This document shows positions 51,886 to 61,619 of a stretch of 64,000 bases of DNA, in pieces. The notes under the pieces are model-generated. The model made no database searches and was not told the DNA's origin. It saw only the letters and a program-made list of their open reading frames with translations. The position numbers and the translations under genes were made by a program. The stretch lies in NCBI GenBank assembly GCA_964539805.1, contig CAZIKN010000011.1:18884-82883 (forward strand), read 5' to 3'. How positions within the stretch are numbered: position 1 is the first letter of the stretch; each line of letters begins with the position of its first letter. This DNA comes from M3007 sp964539805 (GTDB lineage Bacteria; Bacteroidota; Bacteroidia; Chitinophagales; Saprospiraceae).

Positions 51886-53151
51886 ATGCCTAATTCAAAA
51901 TTAGAATTTACAGAACGCGCTGAGGTACAATACCTTATGGGAAATCCACCTTCGTGGATGCTGCGTTATGGCATCACATTTATTGGCGTCATGCTGCTGA
52001 TACTGCTCGTGCTCTCATATTGCATACATTATCCAGACATCCAAACTGCCCGGGCTTACGTCACCACACGCAATCCGCCCATACGCCTTTTGGCACCCAC
52101 CAATGGCAAGATTGCCCAGTTTATGGTGCGGGATCGCGAAGAGGTATCTGCTGGCAAGCTTATCGGGGTACTGGAGAGTGCAGCCCGCTGGCAGGATGTG
52201 CTTACACTGGAAGAGATGTTACAAAAACCGATAGCGCAATGGACGGTGCAAAACCTTCAATTAGGGGTTCTGCAGGAGCCTTACTCTATGCTGATGCAGC
52301 ACTGGAAGGAATATGGCTACTTGTCCGGGCAGCCCACTACCCGCGCCCGCACGGGCAACATCCAGCAACAGATAGCCTCGCTTCAACGCATGAATGCCGG
52401 CCTGATACGCCAAAAGCAGATACAGGAAGAAGCACTACAACTGGCACGCAGTGAAATGGAACGCCAAAACCGGCTGTTTCAGGATGGTGTTATTTCCAAA
52501 ACGGAACAAGAAAGAGCCAGTGCGGCTTATTTGCAGCAGTTGCGCCAACTGGAACTGATACAGTCAAGTTTTGTGAGCAATGATATGGAAATCAAACGTT
52601 TGGAAGGCCAATCCATGGATATGGCACAAACGGACAGAGATCAAATGAGCATACGCGGCCTCGCTATTGAAGAGGACATCAAGCGGCTTAAAGCAAGCAT
52701 AGCGGAATGGAAAAAAAATTATTTGCTTATTGCACCTATTGACGGCCAGTTGTCCTTTTCAAAGGTGTGGAGCGCATTTCAAACGGTAATGACGGGCGAT
52801 GAGATTGCGGCCATTGTGCCACCGGATACGAGCACCAGCATATTGGTCAAGGCTATGTTGCCTGTGGCCAATTCTGCAAAAGTTAGTGTTGGGATGAAGG
52901 CCAATCTGCGCTTAGATGGCTATCCACATCAGGAATATGGTATCCTTCAGGGCAAGGTTTCCAACATTGCCTTGCTGCCACAGGAGGATTTTTACCATGT
53001 AGAGATTTCCCTAAATGATGCCCTGACAACCTCTTTTGGCAAGACCCTCGAATTGCGGCATGAGATGCAGGGCGTTGTGCGCATCATTACAGAAGATCAG
53101 CGCATTATTGACCGAATATTTGGACGCTTCAAGGGCTTGCTCTCAACATAA
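51886..53151 (+). CDS. HlyD-family periplasmic adaptor protein
   Basis: A 421-aa protein. A single N-terminal membrane helix (about 27-47: LRYGITFIGVMLLILLVLSY), a lipoyl-like half-motif (LLAPTNGKIAQFMVRDREEV), a long coiled-coil hairpin (about 135-265), a second half-motif (YLLIAPIDGQLSFSKVWSAF) and a beta-barrel end. It links the ABC exporter to an outer-membrane exit, most likely a TolC-like protein encoded elsewhere. It is the last gene of the lanthipeptide operon and meets the convergent lipoprotein gene after 5 bp. Confidence 0.92.
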   Translation: MPNSKLEFTERAEVQYLMGNPPSWMLRYGITFIGVMLLILLVLSYCIHYPDIQTARAYVTTRNPPIRLLAPTNGKIAQFMVRDREEVSAGKLIGVLESAARWQDVLTLEEMLQKPIAQWTVQNLQLGVLQEPYSMLMQHWKEYGYLSGQPTTRARTGNIQQQIASLQRMNAGLIRQKQIQEEALQLARSEMERQNRLFQDGVISKTEQERASAAYLQQLRQLELIQSSFVSNDMEIKRLEGQSMDMAQTDRDQMSIRGLAIEEDIKRLKASIAEWKKNYLLIAPIDGQLSFSKVWSAFQTVMTGDEIAAIVPPDTSTSILVKAMLPVANSAKVSVGMKANLRLDGYPHQEYGILQGKVSNIALLPQEDFYHVEISLNDALTTSFGKTLELRHEMQGVVRIITEDQRIIDRIFGRFKGLLST

Positions 53152-53156
53152 ACGCG

Positions 53157-53615
53157 TCACTGCCCATTCATGGGTTGTATCACGGTATCGAGCGACTGGT
53201 TGTATAGTGTATCAGGCAGCACTACAGGGCGTGTCGTTTTACGAAAACTCAGTTCGAAAGGCACGCTGCGCATGTCCATTGCAAGGGTAAGGGCCGTATC
53301 GTTCAGGTTCAGGATACGGTACTTAATGGGCATTGTGTTTTGAGCGATTTCGGATGCTGACAATTTATAGGTATCTGCTATTTCTTCACCAGGCTGCAAA
53401 TCAGGGCGAAGTGGAAGATTGGTCAGCAGGGAATCCCCGGGCAAAAATTCAAAATGGCTCCCATTGAGCACAGCAGTTGGGCGTTGGTTGCGGGTAGCAT
53501 TGGTGAGCTCCCAGTAGCCAATAAGCTGTGCGTTTTGGCGCGTGATGACCTCATCGTCACAGGCACTAAAAAAAACGATACAGCAGTAAACAAGGATAAT
53601 AACCCGAAAAGACAT
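53157..53615 (-). CDS. Small outer-membrane-type lipoprotein
   Basis: A 152-aa protein from ATG 53615 (the frame extends to 53669). The signal is lipoprotein-like: MSFRVIILVYCCIVFFSACDDE, with FFSAC as lipobox and an acidic +2 sequence (DDE). The mature part is probably a small beta protein of lipocalin-like type (LIGYWELTNATRNQR, DTALTLAMDMRSVPFELSF). It lies opposite the exporter operon and 63 bp from cas6. It could be an immunity lipoprotein, but the opposite strand argues against it. Confidence 0.75.
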   Translation of the reverse strand: MSFRVIILVYCCIVFFSACDDEVITRQNAQLIGYWELTNATRNQRPTAVLNGSHFEFLPGDSLLTNLPLRPDLQPGEEIADTYKLSASEIAQNTMPIKYRILNLNDTALTLAMDMRSVPFELSFRKTTRPVVLPDTLYNQSLDTVIQPMNGQ

Positions 53616-53678
53616 GATATTGACTTTGAAGACAAGGCTGAGATTGGGCAAGCTGATACATCCCAACATCGGTCAAAA

Positions 53679-54473
53679 TTATTTGATCTCGACAAAACCG
53701 AAGCCGAGTTGCGGAAACTCTCCGAAGCCAGCATAATAACAAAACTCCATTAAAGGGATCGGCATGGTCACTTCAAATTCGTAGGTAAAACCACGCAGTT
53801 GGCTCAATCGCTCCACATTGGGCTTAAGGTGAATCAGCCTTGACTTGGGCTGACCGGCCAAATGCCTAAACTGCATGGGGAAAGAGGCATCCAGCAATTT
53901 CATGTTATTCAATGACTTATATTGGTTTGATGCCTTAAAGCGCCTTATAGCATGTGTAAAAAAGCAGACGTCATAGGTCTCGCTATCCGGAAGCAAAAAG
54001 GGGTTGGGCTGTTTTTCATCTTCGATCTCTGTGATAGAGATTGGCGACATGGCCTTGAACTGCATCATCTCTCTGAAATGAGGCCTGGGCAGTACTTGCC
54101 AATGCTTGACTTCAAAGAAAGAGGGTTGGCCTTCAAAAATGCCCAGGCGCAAAGGCCTTTGCCTGAAAAGGGAAATAATGCTTTGTTCAAAGCCGGGATC
54201 AATGTACAACGAAACGCTAATTTTGACCTGATTCCCCAACAACCTGAATTCTTGTGTTGCCTGGTTCATCTCGTAGGGGAAAATAGCCAAAGGACTAAAA
54301 GAAAACATCTTATAGGTGTATCCCTTGAGGTCATAGCCGCGCTGTTGTGCCCAGTTTTGGAGGTCATCACCACCTGATGCAAGTACGTCAAGTACCCAAT
54401 TAGAAATTTCGGCTTGGTAATTTATCGGGATAACGACGCCCTTTTGGCACGTTAAACTAAACTGGATGCGCAT
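53679..54473 (-). CDS. cas6: Orphan Cas6-type CRISPR endoribonuclease
   Basis: A 264-aa RAMP-fold protein with the C-terminal Gly-rich loop of Cas6, MEFCYYAGFGEFPQLGFGFV, and an N-terminal start MRIQFSLTCQKGVVIPINY typical of the family. Cas6 cuts precursor crRNA within repeats. The usual catalytic His near residues 30-50 is missing (the first His is H124), so activity is uncertain or uses another residue. No other cas gene and no repeat array lies in the window, so it is either acting with a distant locus or a remnant. Confidence 0.85.
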   Translation of the reverse strand: MRIQFSLTCQKGVVIPINYQAEISNWVLDVLASGGDDLQNWAQQRGYDLKGYTYKMFSFSPLAIFPYEMNQATQEFRLLGNQVKISVSLYIDPGFEQSIISLFRQRPLRLGIFEGQPSFFEVKHWQVLPRPHFREMMQFKAMSPISITEIEDEKQPNPFLLPDSETYDVCFFTHAIRRFKASNQYKSLNNMKLLDASFPMQFRHLAGQPKSRLIHLKPNVERLSQLRGFTYEFEVTMPIPLMEFCYYAGFGEFPQLGFGFVEIK

Positions 54474-54719
54474 ACCTAAATTGATTAAATAAACAGATTA
54501 AAACTGCTTCCGTGAGGGGTTGGGTAATTCAAATGTGGGGTAAATGTACGCTAATTTAAATTGTGCAAGATGTAAATTTAACTATTTCATGGAATATTAT
54601 TGCTTTTTCTCTTTACAACCCACCATTTACTCAAACTTTTGAACAGTTTGGCGCAATTTTATCGGCAAAATTAATAGGGTAAATCATTCATTCCTTGTAT
54701 AGCTTCGTACTTTTGCGCC

Positions 54720-55595
54720 ATGTCAAATAATCGTCAACCCGACGCCCTGGATTGGCTTGCGCTGATTTTGTTGGCCATCGTATGGGGGGCCTCATTCTTG
54801 TTCATCAAACGTTCTGTTCAGGTTTTTGAGCCTATACAAATGGCCATGTGGCGCATGGTGCTTTCCAGCGCCCTGTATCTTCCCATAGCATTGTTATACT
54901 GGAAAAAGATAGACTGGTCGCTTTGGCGTCCTTTGCTGATCGTGGCCTTTACCGGCTCGGCCATCCCCAATTTTTTGTTTGCCGTGGCCCAGCAACATGT
55001 GGATAGCAGCCTTGCAGGTGTACTCAATTCGCTCACCCCTTTGTTCACCATGATATTGGGTTTGTTGTTTTTTGGCATGCGGCTCAATGCCTGGCGGGTG
55101 GCTGGCATCCTGATGGGTTTGGCAGGAGCAGTTATCTTAGTGCTGTTCAATAGCCATAATGGCAAGGAAAGCAATGCTTTTTATGCCAGCCTATGCGTAT
55201 TGGCCACTGTCTGTTATGCTATAAATTCAAATACGGTAAAAGGGAAATTACAGGAAATGCACCCGGCGGCATTAGCCTCCGCTGCATTCATGCTGACCGG
55301 GCCTTTGTTCCTCTTTGGCCTTTGGCTGTCCGATGCATGGTCAGTGGCCATGACGCCAGAGGGTATGGCAGGCTTAGGCTACATATTTTACCTCGCAGCA
55401 TTGGGCACGGTGGGTGGTTCTATTTTGTATTTTTGGCTTTTGCAGCGCACAAGTGCCCTTTTTGGCACCTCTGTCACTTACCTGTTGCCCGTTATAGCCA
55501 TGATCATTGGCGTTTTTGACGGCGAAAAGATTGGCTACATGGATATTGCAGGCACCATGGTCATCTTGACAGGCTTGTATTTGGCCCGAAAATAA
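54720..55595 (+). CDS. EamA-family (DMT) transporter
   Basis: A 291-aa protein with ten hydrophobic segments in two EamA halves (about 12-140 and 150-290). Typical marks are LAIVWGASFLFIKRSVQVF, LNSLTPLFTMILGLLFFGM and LYFWLLQRTSALFGTSVTYL. It exports an unknown metabolite. TACTTTTG lies at 54708-54715, only 4 bp before the ATG; if used as a -7 element the mRNA would be leaderless or nearly so. Confidence 0.92.
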   Translation: MSNNRQPDALDWLALILLAIVWGASFLFIKRSVQVFEPIQMAMWRMVLSSALYLPIALLYWKKIDWSLWRPLLIVAFTGSAIPNFLFAVAQQHVDSSLAGVLNSLTPLFTMILGLLFFGMRLNAWRVAGILMGLAGAVILVLFNSHNGKESNAFYASLCVLATVCYAINSNTVKGKLQEMHPAALASAAFMLTGPLFLFGLWLSDAWSVAMTPEGMAGLGYIFYLAALGTVGGSILYFWLLQRTSALFGTSVTYLLPVIAMIIGVFDGEKIGYMDIAGTMVILTGLYLARK

Positions 55596-55715
55596 AGTCC
55601 TGCAAATTTATAGTGGACACAAAGTGGTTTTGAATCACTCGCGTCTGTAAATCTTTAAAAATCAGGTAAATCAATCCTGTAAATCTTCAAAATCACTCAA
55701 ATCCAGGTATAATTT

Positions 55716-56141
55716 ATGAATTTTTCATTGCGGACATTATTGTTCTTATGCTGTGTGCTACAGGCAGTATGCCTCAACGCCCAAAACGCTCCAGTTGCCA
55801 AAAAGAAAACTGCCAAACTGAGCATGCAACAGCTCGCTGATGGCAAATGGGTAGTCATAGATCGCAAAAAAACAGTGCTTTATGACATTTTTATCTATGA
55901 CAATGGCCCCGATTATGCTTCCGAAGGGCTGTTCCGAGTGATCAAAAATGGCAAGATCGGGTATGCAAATGCCAAAACATACGCCCTTGTCATTGAGCCG
56001 CAGTTTGATTGCGCTTTTCCTTTTGAAAATGGGAAAGCCAAGGTGAGCAAACAGTGCCAATCCATCAAAATCGGGGAATACACCGAATGGCAAAGCGACA
56101 ACTGGAAGTTCATAGATAAAAAGGGGAGGATAAAAGGCTGA
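55716..56141 (+). CDS. Exported WG-repeat protein
   Basis: A 141-aa protein with a Sec signal peptide (MNFSLRTLLFLCCVLQAVCLNAQ) and two WG-type beta repeats: GLFRVIKNGKIGYANAK followed by PQFDCAFPFENGKAKV, and a second partial one DNWKFIDKKGRIKG. WG repeats form small propeller-like units of unknown binding function. The upstream gap (55596-55715) holds an ATCAGGTAAATC/ATCCTGTAAATC repeat of the kind found between Bacteroidota genes. Confidence 0.75.
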   Translation: MNFSLRTLLFLCCVLQAVCLNAQNAPVAKKKTAKLSMQQLADGKWVVIDRKKTVLYDIFIYDNGPDYASEGLFRVIKNGKIGYANAKTYALVIEPQFDCAFPFENGKAKVSKQCQSIKIGEYTEWQSDNWKFIDKKGRIKG

Positions 56142-56297
56142 TGGCCAAGAGGGAGCATGCTGCAAGCATATATAAAAAGGATACTGTACCTTTGTGTGAG
56201 GAGTTTGTTTGAACATCCATAAAAATCTCAATGATTGGGGTACGCTCGTTTTACAATAGGCCTGCCCACATGAAAATACCCTTTAAATCTGACGCTT

Positions 56298-59009
56298 TTG
56301 GGACTGCACATTTATTACGGCAAAGACTTTGATGGCCCCATATACACTAATCCCGCGCCATGCCGTGCCGGAGAAGCCTATTTTGGCCCCCGCAAGCTGC
56401 TGCTGTGGTTAGAGCAGCAATTGGGCATTGGCGCTTACCCCGAAAACACCGAATACCTGCGCATAGAACTATACCGCCAAGCCCTCACACAATGGCTTAC
56501 AACGCCTTCTGCATCCGCATTTTTTGCCCATTCCTTTGATGCTGACCGCTTTGCAACAGCCGCAACCCTCCTAAACTGGCGAGATGAACTGATCCTTTCC
56601 GGCTGGGACTTTAAGGAAAACCCCGACATGCCAGAACGCCTTAGGGTGCTGGCAGCTGTAGAACAGATTTTTCAAAAAAAAATAACTGCCCCCGAACTGG
56701 TGCATGTCGCCCAAGGCTTTGCTGATCGCTTTGAGCGAGTATTGCAGTACTTTGGCCATACCAAACCGAATCTTCAAAAAATGACCTTTTTTGAAGAACT
56801 ATTATTGCAAAAGCCACACATACAGCGCTTAGCCAAAATTTTAGCCACCCATAATGTCCGCATACAACAGGATGTCATTGTTCCTGCCGCCGCTCCCGAG
56901 ACAGCCCTTGGCATATTGCAACGCAGGCTGACAACAAGCGGAAGCCTCGCAGCCCCCGATACAAGCCATCGGAAGGCGCAAGATCACTCCATCATCATTG
57001 TCAAGGCTCGTAGGGATAGTGATATGGCTACAGCACTGGCACAGCTCATACGGGAAAACAAGGCTTTCCGACCCTTCTTTTTGGTGCCTGAAATGAATCT
57101 TTTGTTGGAGCAGGCCATGGTACAGGAAAGCCTGCCAGCATTGGGCATTTTATCGGCTTCATTGGCCAGACCATCCTTGCAGGTGCTCAAATTGGCACCT
57201 GTATTTTTGTGGGAGCCTTTGGATGTTTTTAAGGTAATGGAATTTGTTACATTGCCCGTAAAACCCATAGATCACGGTTTGGCCCTCGAAATAGCACGGG
57301 TCATGGCAGAAAAGCCCGGTATGAACAGCGACAAATGGTTTGCTACGGTGTACAGTTTTTTGGAAAGTGCTGATGTACCCAACGAGGTGAGGGAACAATA
57401 CCAATTTTGGTTTAGTCGGCGCCGGTATGCCTCTGATGCCACCGCCCCAAAGCGCGATGCCATAGCCCTGTATCGCTATCTCCGTGAATGGGCCTTGGTT
57501 ATCAGTGAAAAAGAGGATGCCTCCAGTAAGATGATGCTTTTGTTGGCTGAACAAGCCCGTCGTATTTGCGAGCTTCTGGAAACCTTACCGGAGCAGCGCA
57601 TTGGTTTTTTGGAATTGGAACGCATTGTCCGCACCATATACGAGCCATCACCCGTCAGCTTTCAGGTAGCCGAGGCCGGAAGCTTTGGCTATGTACACCA
57701 GGCTGGTGCCCTTACCGCTGCCGTACCAACCCTGATCTGGTGGAATTGTTTGTTTGACCAGGCCGTGCCTCAGCCGGACAAGTGGTCCGAAACCGAGCGG
57801 ACATACCTTGCAACCCAGCATGTATTTCCACAAAAGCCCACAGAAGAAAGTCGTTTGAAAATGATCTTATCACAAAGAGCCATTTTACAGGCGGCTCAGC
57901 AGCTCATTCTCGTTGTACCTGAACAAGTAGATGGTGCCGAGGCTGTGCCCGGCCTGCTTTTAGGCGATATAGAAGCGACATTCCCGGATTACAAGTCCTT
58001 TATCTATCATTTAGACAAAGCCGCTGATAGTGAACGCTTGAAGCAAATATTTACCCTGCCACCGCTAACCAACATACCGGTGCGCTTGCGACAAAGGCCC
58101 TTGCCCTTCCTTCAGTTGGAGCACCCGGAATTGCTGACCGATAGCGAATATGAAACCCCAACCAACCTTGAAAACCTGTTTTATTACCCGCACCGCTGGT
58201 TTTTCCGCCAAAAACTGCGCCTTTATTCCTCTTCACTACTTTCCGTAAGCCATGACCTGACTTTATTGGGCAGCCTTGCCCACCGTTTCTTTGAATATCT
58301 GCTCATTGATCCTCAATTGGGCAGTTTTGACCGCAAAAGTTTGCAGGACTGGGTGGATGAAAAGGCTACTCAACTTTTGGAAAAAGAAGGAGCTACCCTG
58401 CTCTTATACGGACGGGAACCAGAGCGAAAAGCCTTTTTAAACCGCGTCAAAAACGCCGCCTGGAGCTTGGTATCCATTTTGCGCAACAACGGCTGGGAGG
58501 TAGTGGAAACAGAAAAAGAGCTCCAAGGCTTCTTAGGCGCAGTACCCGTAAAAGGGAAAGCGGACCTTGTGCTTGCGCGCGAGGGAGAATTTGCCATCGT
58601 GGATTTAAAATGGGGCGGGGCAACAAAACGCAAAGAATTGATTATCAATCAAGAAGACTTACAATTGGTGCTTTATGCCAAACTGCTCCCACCACTGGAA
58701 ACATGGCCGCATACCGCATATTTCATTATGGAAGAAGGCAAAATTATTGCGCGAAACAATTTAGCCTTTAAAGAGGCCGTAGTGGCAGGCCATCAGGAGG
58801 ATCACGCAGCCATCTGTGCGCATATTTACGCCAAAATGGAACGCACTTTTAAGTGGAGGCTTGCCCAAATCCGCAAAGGCTTGATTGAGTTACGAAATGC
58901 CCGCACCGCCGCTGAATTGGACGCCCAGTACGCAGAACAGCTGTTTGACTTATTGGAAATGAGGGCCGAGGACAACAAATGGGATGAGTATCGCAGCCTG
59001 ATTGGATGA
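56298..59009 (+). CDS. AddB-like PD-(D/E)XK nuclease protein
   Basis: A 903-aa protein. The N-terminal and middle parts follow an inactivated helicase-like layout (PRKLLLWLEQQLG, RFATAATLLNWRDELILSG, ALAQLIRENKAFRPFFLVPE), and there is no Walker A. The C-terminal nuclease is visible: LGSLAHRFFEYLL (about 655), VKGKADLVLAREGEFAIVDL then KWGG (about 752-776), and the QEDLQLVLYAKLL helix. The layout matches AddB-type subunits that work with an AddA helicase in double-strand break repair; no addA is in the window. The only in-frame start near the N-terminus is TTG 56298 (CTG 56289 is an alternative); a stop at 56271 rules out anything upstream. Confidence 0.82.
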   Translation: MGLHIYYGKDFDGPIYTNPAPCRAGEAYFGPRKLLLWLEQQLGIGAYPENTEYLRIELYRQALTQWLTTPSASAFFAHSFDADRFATAATLLNWRDELILSGWDFKENPDMPERLRVLAAVEQIFQKKITAPELVHVAQGFADRFERVLQYFGHTKPNLQKMTFFEELLLQKPHIQRLAKILATHNVRIQQDVIVPAAAPETALGILQRRLTTSGSLAAPDTSHRKAQDHSIIIVKARRDSDMATALAQLIRENKAFRPFFLVPEMNLLLEQAMVQESLPALGILSASLARPSLQVLKLAPVFLWEPLDVFKVMEFVTLPVKPIDHGLALEIARVMAEKPGMNSDKWFATVYSFLESADVPNEVREQYQFWFSRRRYASDATAPKRDAIALYRYLREWALVISEKEDASSKMMLLLAEQARRICELLETLPEQRIGFLELERIVRTIYEPSPVSFQVAEAGSFGYVHQAGALTAAVPTLIWWNCLFDQAVPQPDKWSETERTYLATQHVFPQKPTEESRLKMILSQRAILQAAQQLILVVPEQVDGAEAVPGLLLGDIEATFPDYKSFIYHLDKAADSERLKQIFTLPPLTNIPVRLRQRPLPFLQLEHPELLTDSEYETPTNLENLFYYPHRWFFRQKLRLYSSSLLSVSHDLTLLGSLAHRFFEYLLIDPQLGSFDRKSLQDWVDEKATQLLEKEGATLLLYGREPERKAFLNRVKNAAWSLVSILRNNGWEVVETEKELQGFLGAVPVKGKADLVLAREGEFAIVDLKWGGATKRKELIINQEDLQLVLYAKLLPPLETWPHTAYFIMEEGKIIARNNLAFKEAVVAGHQEDHAAICAHIYAKMERTFKWRLAQIRKGLIELRNARTAAELDAQYAEQLFDLLEMRAEDNKWDEYRSLIG

Positions 59010-59060
59010 GTATTGCCCAAATGGCCGTACGTTTGTCCTCCGAATTTTTACCCAAATACA

Positions 59061-61196
59061 ATGTTGCGCATGAATACCCCTTTCCGTAATTGGCTCCTGT
59101 TGTACCTGTTTTTTGCACTAATGCAGCCTGTTTGGGCTCAAAAATCACCTGATTACAAAAAACTGGGGGAGAAATATTATGCTCAGGAGCGCTGGCAGGA
59201 TGCCGCTAAATACTTAGCCCAATACCAAGCCCTAAAACCCGGTGATTTTGCCGTGTTGACCAAATTGGGCATTGCATATTACCATTTGCACCAGCCAGCC
59301 CTGGCCAAAAAATACCTTGAGTATGTATTAAGCCAAAATCCGGGAAGCACTGACGAAGATTTACACCTATATTATGCCCGTTATTTACACGGTATCGGGG
59401 AATACGAAAGAGCGATAAACGCATATAAGGCATTTTTACGCGCAGCCTCAGAAAAACATCCCTTGCGCGGACAAATAGCAGATAACATCAGGCGTTGCCT
59501 CAATGCACCATATATATCGCCCGATGACAATACGGCCCTGGTGGAAAACCTTGGAGATCAAGTCAATAGTGAAGGGGATGAGTTTGCGCCCCAAGCTTCT
59601 CGCAACCATACAAGTCGCCTGTACTTTTCGGCTTCAAGGCCCAACAGCACAGGTGGGCGCCGCAATAGCAGAGGTCTTGAAGATACGCTCGGCGGACATT
59701 GGTGCAGCGATATGTACTTTAGCGACCTGAAGCCTGCCGGCTGGAGTACCACAACGGCCCTTAACAGCCTTTTGAACACGGCACGGCACGAAGTTGCTCT
59801 TGGCTTCAGTGAATCAGGCAAAGTGTTGTATTTTTTTCGCAGTTTTGATCTGTTTGCAGGAGAGGTATTTGCCGATACCGCAGGGAAAAAAGATGAATAT
59901 GCCCTAAGTTCTCCCACATTTGCCAGTCCCATGCAGCCCGAAATGGGGGACTGCGCACCTTACTTTTTTAATGATACCATCTTGCTGTTTGCCAGTCGGA
60001 GAGCAGGCGGGTTTGGAGGATTGGATCTATACCTAACCGTAAAACATGATAGCCTTTGGAGCGAGCCGCTCAATCTTGGGCCTGAGGTAAACAGCGCTTA
60101 TGATGAAAGTACCGCTTTTTTGGCCAAGGATGGCCGAACCTTGTGGTTTAGCAGCAACCACACTCGTGGCATGGGCGGTTTTGACATATATCAGAGCACT
60201 TTCGATGGGGAAAAGTTAGCTTGGGGGATGGCCAAAAACCTCGGCTCGCCCATCAACTCACCCAATGACGACTATTGGTTCAGGGTAAGTCCTGACGGAA
60301 AGACCGCCTATTTCTCCTCTGACCGTTTGGAAGGAATGGGGGGCCTTGATCTGTACGTGGCCTATTTTAAGGAAGAACAACTAGCGCAATTGGCCAGCAG
60401 CAAGCCCACTTTGTTTAGCGAAATAGCCCCAAAGGCAAAGATGGATGAGCCGCAGTTGATTGCTATACCTGTGCTCCAATACGATAATGACCGCGATGTA
60501 TTGAACCCGGATAACCAGCGCGTGATGGCAGCGGCGGCCAAGGCAGCAGCACGGTTACCAGCAACCCAAGTGATTGTTACCGTGCATACCGACGAGACCG
60601 GCCCCGCAAAATTTGACCTTTATTACGGCATTAAAAGGGCTGAAATGGCTGGAAAAGCGCTTGAAAACCAAGGCATTGACCCAAAAAGAATCATTCTGCG
60701 AAGCGCTGGGGCTGCATTTCCCGTGGCCCGCAATGTACTGGATGCCGCGCCCAATCCGATAGGCCAAAAACTCAATCGCCGCATTGAAATTACATTGGCC
60801 CAAATTTCGGGCCCTTTGCCCATTGAGGTGCAATTGTCTCGGCCCAGCATCTCGGAACTGATGGCTGCTGCGGGAGGTCAGCGTTTTGAATCTTCTGACA
60901 GGGGGCTTTCCTACAAAGTGGAGATGGCCACCACCCGCCAGATATTTAACAATGATGCCATCGCCATGTTTAACGACCTAATGATTGAAAGCAAACCCGG
61001 CAGTGGCAATTATCAATATACTGCCGGATGGTTCAAGCAATGTGACAAAGCCTTAGTCCTAAAAAAAGAGCTGCTTGCCGCAGGTTTTCAGGAAGCCAAT
61101 GTAGTGGCATATATTGATGGCATACGGGTTTCCAAGGCCGAAGCAGTCGCGATGATCAAAAAGCACCCTGATTTGGCCAATTATGTAAAACAGTAA
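59061..61196 (+). CDS. OmpA-family protein with TPR and PD40 repeats
   Basis: A 711-aa protein from ATG 59061 (the frame opens at 59013 but the signal peptide MNTPFRNWLLLYLFFALM starts here). Order: signal peptide, TPR region (about 25-140), PD40/TolB-type beta-propeller (about 150-465, with TILLFASRRAGGFGGLDLY and TLWFSSNHTRGMGGFDIY), OmpA-like peptidoglycan-binding domain (about 475-595, with VTVHTDETGPAKFDLYYGIK), and a SPOR-like C-terminal region (about 620-705). This build is typical of Bacteroidota outer-membrane-to-wall linkers, including the T9SS protein PorE. Its target is not determined. Confidence 0.88.
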   Translation: MLRMNTPFRNWLLLYLFFALMQPVWAQKSPDYKKLGEKYYAQERWQDAAKYLAQYQALKPGDFAVLTKLGIAYYHLHQPALAKKYLEYVLSQNPGSTDEDLHLYYARYLHGIGEYERAINAYKAFLRAASEKHPLRGQIADNIRRCLNAPYISPDDNTALVENLGDQVNSEGDEFAPQASRNHTSRLYFSASRPNSTGGRRNSRGLEDTLGGHWCSDMYFSDLKPAGWSTTTALNSLLNTARHEVALGFSESGKVLYFFRSFDLFAGEVFADTAGKKDEYALSSPTFASPMQPEMGDCAPYFFNDTILLFASRRAGGFGGLDLYLTVKHDSLWSEPLNLGPEVNSAYDESTAFLAKDGRTLWFSSNHTRGMGGFDIYQSTFDGEKLAWGMAKNLGSPINSPNDDYWFRVSPDGKTAYFSSDRLEGMGGLDLYVAYFKEEQLAQLASSKPTLFSEIAPKAKMDEPQLIAIPVLQYDNDRDVLNPDNQRVMAAAAKAAARLPATQVIVTVHTDETGPAKFDLYYGIKRAEMAGKALENQGIDPKRIILRSAGAAFPVARNVLDAAPNPIGQKLNRRIEITLAQISGPLPIEVQLSRPSISELMAAAGGQRFESSDRGLSYKVEMATTRQIFNNDAIAMFNDLMIESKPGSGNYQYTAGWFKQCDKALVLKKELLAAGFQEANVVAYIDGIRVSKAEAVAMIKKHPDLANYVKQ

Positions 61197-61351
61197 AACT
61201 GTTTCACCTTGCGGCGCAAAAAGGAATTTCACGCGAAATTTTGCTAAAACTACTTATATTTGTGCGTGATTTTGTGCATTTGCCATCCCGTTTAGAAGAT
61301 ATCTTTTTGGCAGAAGCCGTATCTGAGCCCATTTTACCTGAACAAGATAAT

Positions 61352-61618
61352 ATGATCATCACACAAGGCACTAAAAAAATGGTTGACCGTTGGTACGAGC
61401 ACGTTCACGGTTTTAGCCCGCAGAAGGAGATCGCAAAAATCAAGCGAGCTGCCACAATCAATGAAAAAAAGGTACGCGAGGCGGCAGCACGCGAGGCGGC
61501 CATTTTCAACCTTCATAAGGAAACTGGTTTGTCGGTTGCACTTTTAGCCAAATCATTTGACTGCACAGAGGCTTACATTGAAGAAGTGATCAAGAAATTA
61601 GTGCACGAAGAAAATTAA
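61352..61618 (+). CDS. Small HTH-like protein upstream of trpCF
   Basis: An 88-aa protein from ATG 61352; the frame runs back to 61241, but a TATATTTG (61255-61262) inside that stretch looks like the -7 element of this gene. The C-terminal part, LSVALLAKSFDCTEAYIEEV, has helix-turn-helix character. It ends 1 bp before trpCF, so the two are coupled. A regulator of the tryptophan gene is possible. Confidence 0.55.
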   Translation: MIITQGTKKMVDRWYEHVHGFSPQKEIAKIKRAATINEKKVREAAAREAAIFNLHKETGLSVALLAKSFDCTEAYIEEVIKKLVHEEN

Positions 61619-61619
61619 C

